Below, one piece after another: positions 61,168-64,000 of a stretch of 64,000 bases of DNA. Location of the stretch: the NCBI RefSeq assembly GCF_000686125.1, contig NZ_JMMA01000002.1:2294001-2358000 (forward strand), given 5' to 3'. Position numbers and translations under genes: made by a program. Under the pieces are notes generated by a model. The model did not search any database. It was given only the letters and a program-made list of their open reading frames with translations, and was not told where the DNA came from. How positions within the stretch are numbered: position 1 is the first letter of the stretch; every line of letters starts with the position of its first letter. This DNA comes from Ruminococcus sp. NK3A76 (GTDB taxonomy: Bacteria; Bacillota; Clostridia; Oscillospirales; Ruminococcaceae).

Positions 61168-61872
61168 ATGTTTTGTAAAAAATGCGGATTCAGGCTTGAC
61201 GATGATGCAAATTTCTGCCCCAAGTGCGGCACGACCGTGAGTGATGATATTAAAAACCGGGTCTCACAGCAAACAGACACGGCTGAAAAAGAAAACACCT
61301 ATACATATGAACTTAGCTGTAAAGATATGTTCGACTTTAATGTTCATCTATATAACAACTACATCAGCGGTGAACAGGAAATGTTTGATATCTTAGTTAA
61401 TATTATAGATTCTATTCTCAAAGCAGCCACATCAGAAATTATTCCTGAAATGGAATATAAAAAGTTTAAAAGCGGATTAAATCATGGCTTTGAGACTATC
61501 ACCAATCTGATCAACTGTATCATAGATGCGCAGCATACTTTAGTCAGATGTTTGGGTTCAGGCTCTGTACTTGATAATGAATTAAATGATTTATGGGCAG
61601 GGTATTTTGAATGCATAGACACTATCAAGAATAGTTTCTTCTCACTTTATGATAGAGCTAAATATCAAGTTATTGATTATGATAGTGCTGAAAGCTTTAA
61701 GATCGAATATAGAGCAGCAATTCAAAAAAGAGAAATGCTGCAAAACATCGCCTCAGACAAATCAGGAAAGCTGTTCAGCCTAATTCTGACAGATTCATTT
61801 GACGCATTGCGTTACAGCGTTGAGCAAATGAAGCTTGCTGCTCGTCTTGAAAACCAAACCCCCGAAGTGTAA
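61168..61872 (+). CDS. Zinc-ribbon protein with helical domain
   Basis: About 234 residues. N-terminal ribbon MFCKKCGFRLDDDANFCPKC. The rest is acidic and helical (residues 50-225) without membrane segments. GGAGGA stands seven bases before ATG 61168; earlier ATGs are rejected. The next gene has the same kind of ribbon, so both probably act together. Function unknown. Confidence 0.7.
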   Translation: MFCKKCGFRLDDDANFCPKCGTTVSDDIKNRVSQQTDTAEKENTYTYELSCKDMFDFNVHLYNNYISGEQEMFDILVNIIDSILKAATSEIIPEMEYKKFKSGLNHGFETITNLINCIIDAQHTLVRCLGSGSVLDNELNDLWAGYFECIDTIKNSFFSLYDRAKYQVIDYDSAESFKIEYRAAIQKREMLQNIASDKSGKLFSLILTDSFDALRYSVEQMKLAARLENQTPEV

Positions 61873-61890
61873 TGATAGAAGGATGATAAA

Positions 61891-63150
61891 ATGATTTGTA
61901 CAAAATGTAGATTTATAACTGATGATGACAGTGTATTCTGCCCCAGATGCGGTGAGAAAATGGCATATTCGGCAGAGGGCCGCGAGGCTGTCGCAAGGCT
62001 TTTCAAAAGCTTTAATAATACAGTTCCTGAAAACGGGATAAAGCTCGCGGCGGACGTATCTTCACCTCAAAGCAAAACCGCAGATAATGGCAGTCGATCG
62101 GATCATACAAGCATTGCCGGACTACCCCCGATCAGTACCAATGCGTATGTCAAGGATCCGAATAAGATAAAGCACAACAGCGAGTCTGAAAAGCGTATAG
62201 CATCCGGTAACACACTTGATATTATAAAGGCACTTACAGGAAAGATTATAAAGTCTGTAAAAGATGACACAGACCGGATCAGTGATGTATATAAAGATGC
62301 GGCTGAGCAAAAGCTATCCCGTTCAATAAGAAAATCTATCAGAGCTGACCATGCTCATACTCAAAAAGAGATAACGGCATATAAAAACGCTCTCAGGCAG
62401 CTGGAACAGCGGCTTGCTGAATTTAAAGGACAGAATACTTTATTTTCGCAGAACTTAGATAAGCTTTGGAACAAGCTTGATGAGCTTATGGCTTCATATG
62501 ACAGCAAGGTCAATGATCTGCTTGAATACTCCAAGCGCGGTTCATTAGGCAGCAGCGAAAGCGCTTACGGAATGCAGTTTGTGAGCGAATGGAAAACTGA
62601 TATAGATTCGATCATCAGCCAAATAAGGCTATCAGAGATCAAAATGGCAGATATGCTGCTCAGCTGCGATTATGATACTACTCTGTTTCTTAAATCACTG
62701 AAAAACACAAACGCAGCTGAGTTAAAAAAGTATCAAAAGAGCGTAATAAAGAGTTATAATTCATCAAGATTCAACGCAGCAAATATAAAGTGTATGCTTT
62801 TGGTAATAGCAGGTTTGGTGTTATCCTATTATTTCTTTAAAACAATAAAAAGAGATACAAGCATAGAAGTGCATATTATAGGCAGTATATTACTGGGCAG
62901 CTGGGCACTTGGTTTTTATCATATCTATCATTTTGAAAGTTTTAACGATTCAATAAATTTTTCTCTTTCCTTAATCAAAGAAACTTGGTATTTTATAATC
63001 TTTCCGCCAATTTGGGGAATAATGTGCTTTGGAGGTTTATTTTCAGTAATGTGCTGTACTATTTTCGGATTTTTCACAGGACCTATATATATGGTGCTTG
63101 ACCCTATCCGTTTTCTTTTAGGAAAGCAATGCATCAGTCAGGATCAATAA
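61891..63150 (+). CDS. Zinc-ribbon membrane protein
   Basis: 419 residues. Ribbon MICTKCRFITDDDSVFCPRC at the start, a long helical part (about 130-290, with coiled-coil character), then three to four membrane helices from about 300 (CMLLVIAGLVLSYYF, IIGSILLGSWALGFYHIY, FIIFPPIWGIMCFGGLF). Membrane anchored with cytosolic ribbon (inference). Starts 18 bases after the upstream partner. Confidence 0.7.
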   Translation: MICTKCRFITDDDSVFCPRCGEKMAYSAEGREAVARLFKSFNNTVPENGIKLAADVSSPQSKTADNGSRSDHTSIAGLPPISTNAYVKDPNKIKHNSESEKRIASGNTLDIIKALTGKIIKSVKDDTDRISDVYKDAAEQKLSRSIRKSIRADHAHTQKEITAYKNALRQLEQRLAEFKGQNTLFSQNLDKLWNKLDELMASYDSKVNDLLEYSKRGSLGSSESAYGMQFVSEWKTDIDSIISQIRLSEIKMADMLLSCDYDTTLFLKSLKNTNAAELKKYQKSVIKSYNSSRFNAANIKCMLLVIAGLVLSYYFFKTIKRDTSIEVHIIGSILLGSWALGFYHIYHFESFNDSINFSLSLIKETWYFIIFPPIWGIMCFGGLFSVMCCTIFGFFTGPIYMVLDPIRFLLGKQCISQDQ

Positions 63151-63206
63151 AAACATCGTTATTTATGCCAAAAGGCTAAAATATTAAAACAAAGGAGCAA
63201 ATGAAA

Positions 63207-64000
63207 ATGAAAAACACAAAAATATTAACAGCAGCGCTTGCAACTATGCTTATTCTTGCAGGCTGCGGTGACGCCTCGGACAAGGAGAAAACGGTTGAAA
63301 GCGGATCGTCTGTGACAACTACCACTACAGCATCAGATACCGAGAGCGAGATCACAACACAAATAGTTGATGAAAGCTCTGAAGAGGATACTACAGAGGA
63401 CTTCCAAATAGACAAGATACCCGTCACCATATCCGACTCTGAATACAGCGAACACAACTATACCTGCAATCTGGGGCTCGTTTCAGAAGGCGGAGGAGGA
63501 GGAAAAGGGTTTTCTTACGATATAGAGGCTCCCGGTTTTTATGACCTGCCGCTCTCAAACCTACTGAGCGGTAATCAGTTTGAATTGACAGACGTAGAAA
63601 AGATGTCGTATAACGATCCTTCAAACGGTTTCATATTTAACGGAACTCCTTATATAACTTTTAAGTACAAAGATGAAAAGAACGGTGATCTTACGCCTGT
63701 TCCCAGTGACAAAGCTACAGCGGTCTATGTTGAAACTGCTGTTAATGAAGAGGGAGAGGAGATCGTTACAGGCTATGCTTACAGCATTGAGCACGCTTAT
63801 CTGAAACACCCCGTAAAATTTGCAAATATAAGAGACAAAGAGGGTGATCACCAAATACAGTCCTTTATTCTCGGGGACAGCAAGGAAAAAGTCGAAGAAC
63901 TCATCGGCAAGGGGTATGAATACAAAAGCTTTGCCTTTTACAGCACCGAAGAGGGTGAAGGCGAGAATATGATGAAAACATATACCATTATCGAATACGG
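63207..64000 (+). CDS. Lipoprotein, incomplete at the window end
   Basis: At least 264 residues, open at the right edge. Signal peptide KNTKILTAALATMLILAGCG with lipobox LAGC, then a Ser/Thr/Glu-rich linker (SSVTTTTTASDTESEITTQI) and a soluble domain with no known motif. AAAGGAG precedes; ATG 63207 is preferred to 63201 by spacing. Likely the third gene of the zinc-ribbon operon. Confidence 0.8.
   Translation, partial: MKNTKILTAALATMLILAGCGDASDKEKTVESGSSVTTTTTASDTESEITTQIVDESSEEDTTEDFQIDKIPVTISDSEYSEHNYTCNLGLVSEGGGGGKGFSYDIEAPGFYDLPLSNLLSGNQFELTDVEKMSYNDPSNGFIFNGTPYITFKYKDEKNGDLTPVPSDKATAVYVETAVNEEGEEIVTGYAYSIEHAYLKHPVKFANIRDKEGDHQIQSFILGDSKEKVEELIGKGYEYKSFAFYSTEEGEGENMMKTYTIIEY

Overview
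The window looks like chromosomal DNA from a low-to-mid GC Firmicute of the gut Clostridia, most like Ruminococcus or a relative in the Oscillospiraceae. This is an inference from gene content: a thiW-thiM-thiE-thiD operon under a TPP riboswitch, BspA-like and MBG-type surface proteins, DUF4143 ATPases, a CD1115-like VirD4 protein, and strong AGGAGG ribosome binding sites with TTGACA-17-TATAAT promoters. No tRNA, rRNA or CRISPR array was found.

Layout. 1-3.4 kb: thiamine salvage operon on the minus strand, with its riboswitch. 3.5-7.5 kb: a condensation-like acyltransferase and a minus-strand trio of SPFH and zinc-ribbon proteins. 7.6-9.7 kb: a DUF134-NifX regulator, a C_GCAxxG protein and a metallo-hydrolase. 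9.7-13.8 kb: a broken sigma factor with an XRE tail, a DUF3990 toxin-antitoxin pair, two GNAT acetyltransferases and a MITE-split DUF5714-like gene. 13.9-16.7 kb: an ECF sigma factor, its anti-sigma factor, a DUF4097 lipoprotein and a small membrane protein. 17-25.7 kb: ABC transporters of the MacB type, one permease split by a MITE, an M13 peptidase, and a stretch of truncated genes (ABC ATPase, membrane protein, SfsA, cupin). 26-30.4 kb: a 1407-residue surface protein.

30.7-36.4 kb holds the most striking locus. Directly behind a MATE transporter lie four tightly packed genes: a small Rossmann-like protein, a Cas10-type palm protein with an AGDD motif and no HD nuclease, a multi-RAMP protein resembling Csx10, and a protein resembling Csx19. 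These are type III-D CRISPR parts, but there is no CRISPR array, cas1, cas2, cas6, or separate cas7 or cas11 gene nearby. I read it as an orphan, CRISPR-less type III-like system, possibly undescribed.

36.5-43.5 kb: MITEs, a candidate small RNA, a transglutaminase-like protein with an IS256-family element inserted exactly at its stop codon, a BspA-like protein and a MITE-split papain-like peptidase. 43.5-45.7 kb: six paralogous leader-GG (Nif11-like) precursor genes with zinc-ribbon-like C-termini, three of them damaged. 45.8-49.8 kb: a second large surface protein sharing its C-terminal domain with the 26 kb protein. 50.3-54 kb: a GntR-ABC-CPBP operon with a palindromic operator. 54.5-64 kb: accessory genes (DUF4143 ATPase, macro-domain protein, ClpP-VirD4 pair, XRE repressor, zinc-ribbon membrane proteins, and a lipoprotein that runs off the end).

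Five full copies of a 172-bp MITE (ends GGCAACACC/GGTGTTGCC, 4-bp TWWA target duplications) and several short derivatives are spread through the window. Three copies split recognisable genes, a fourth interrupts an unidentified start, and all duplications can be removed to restore the original sequence.
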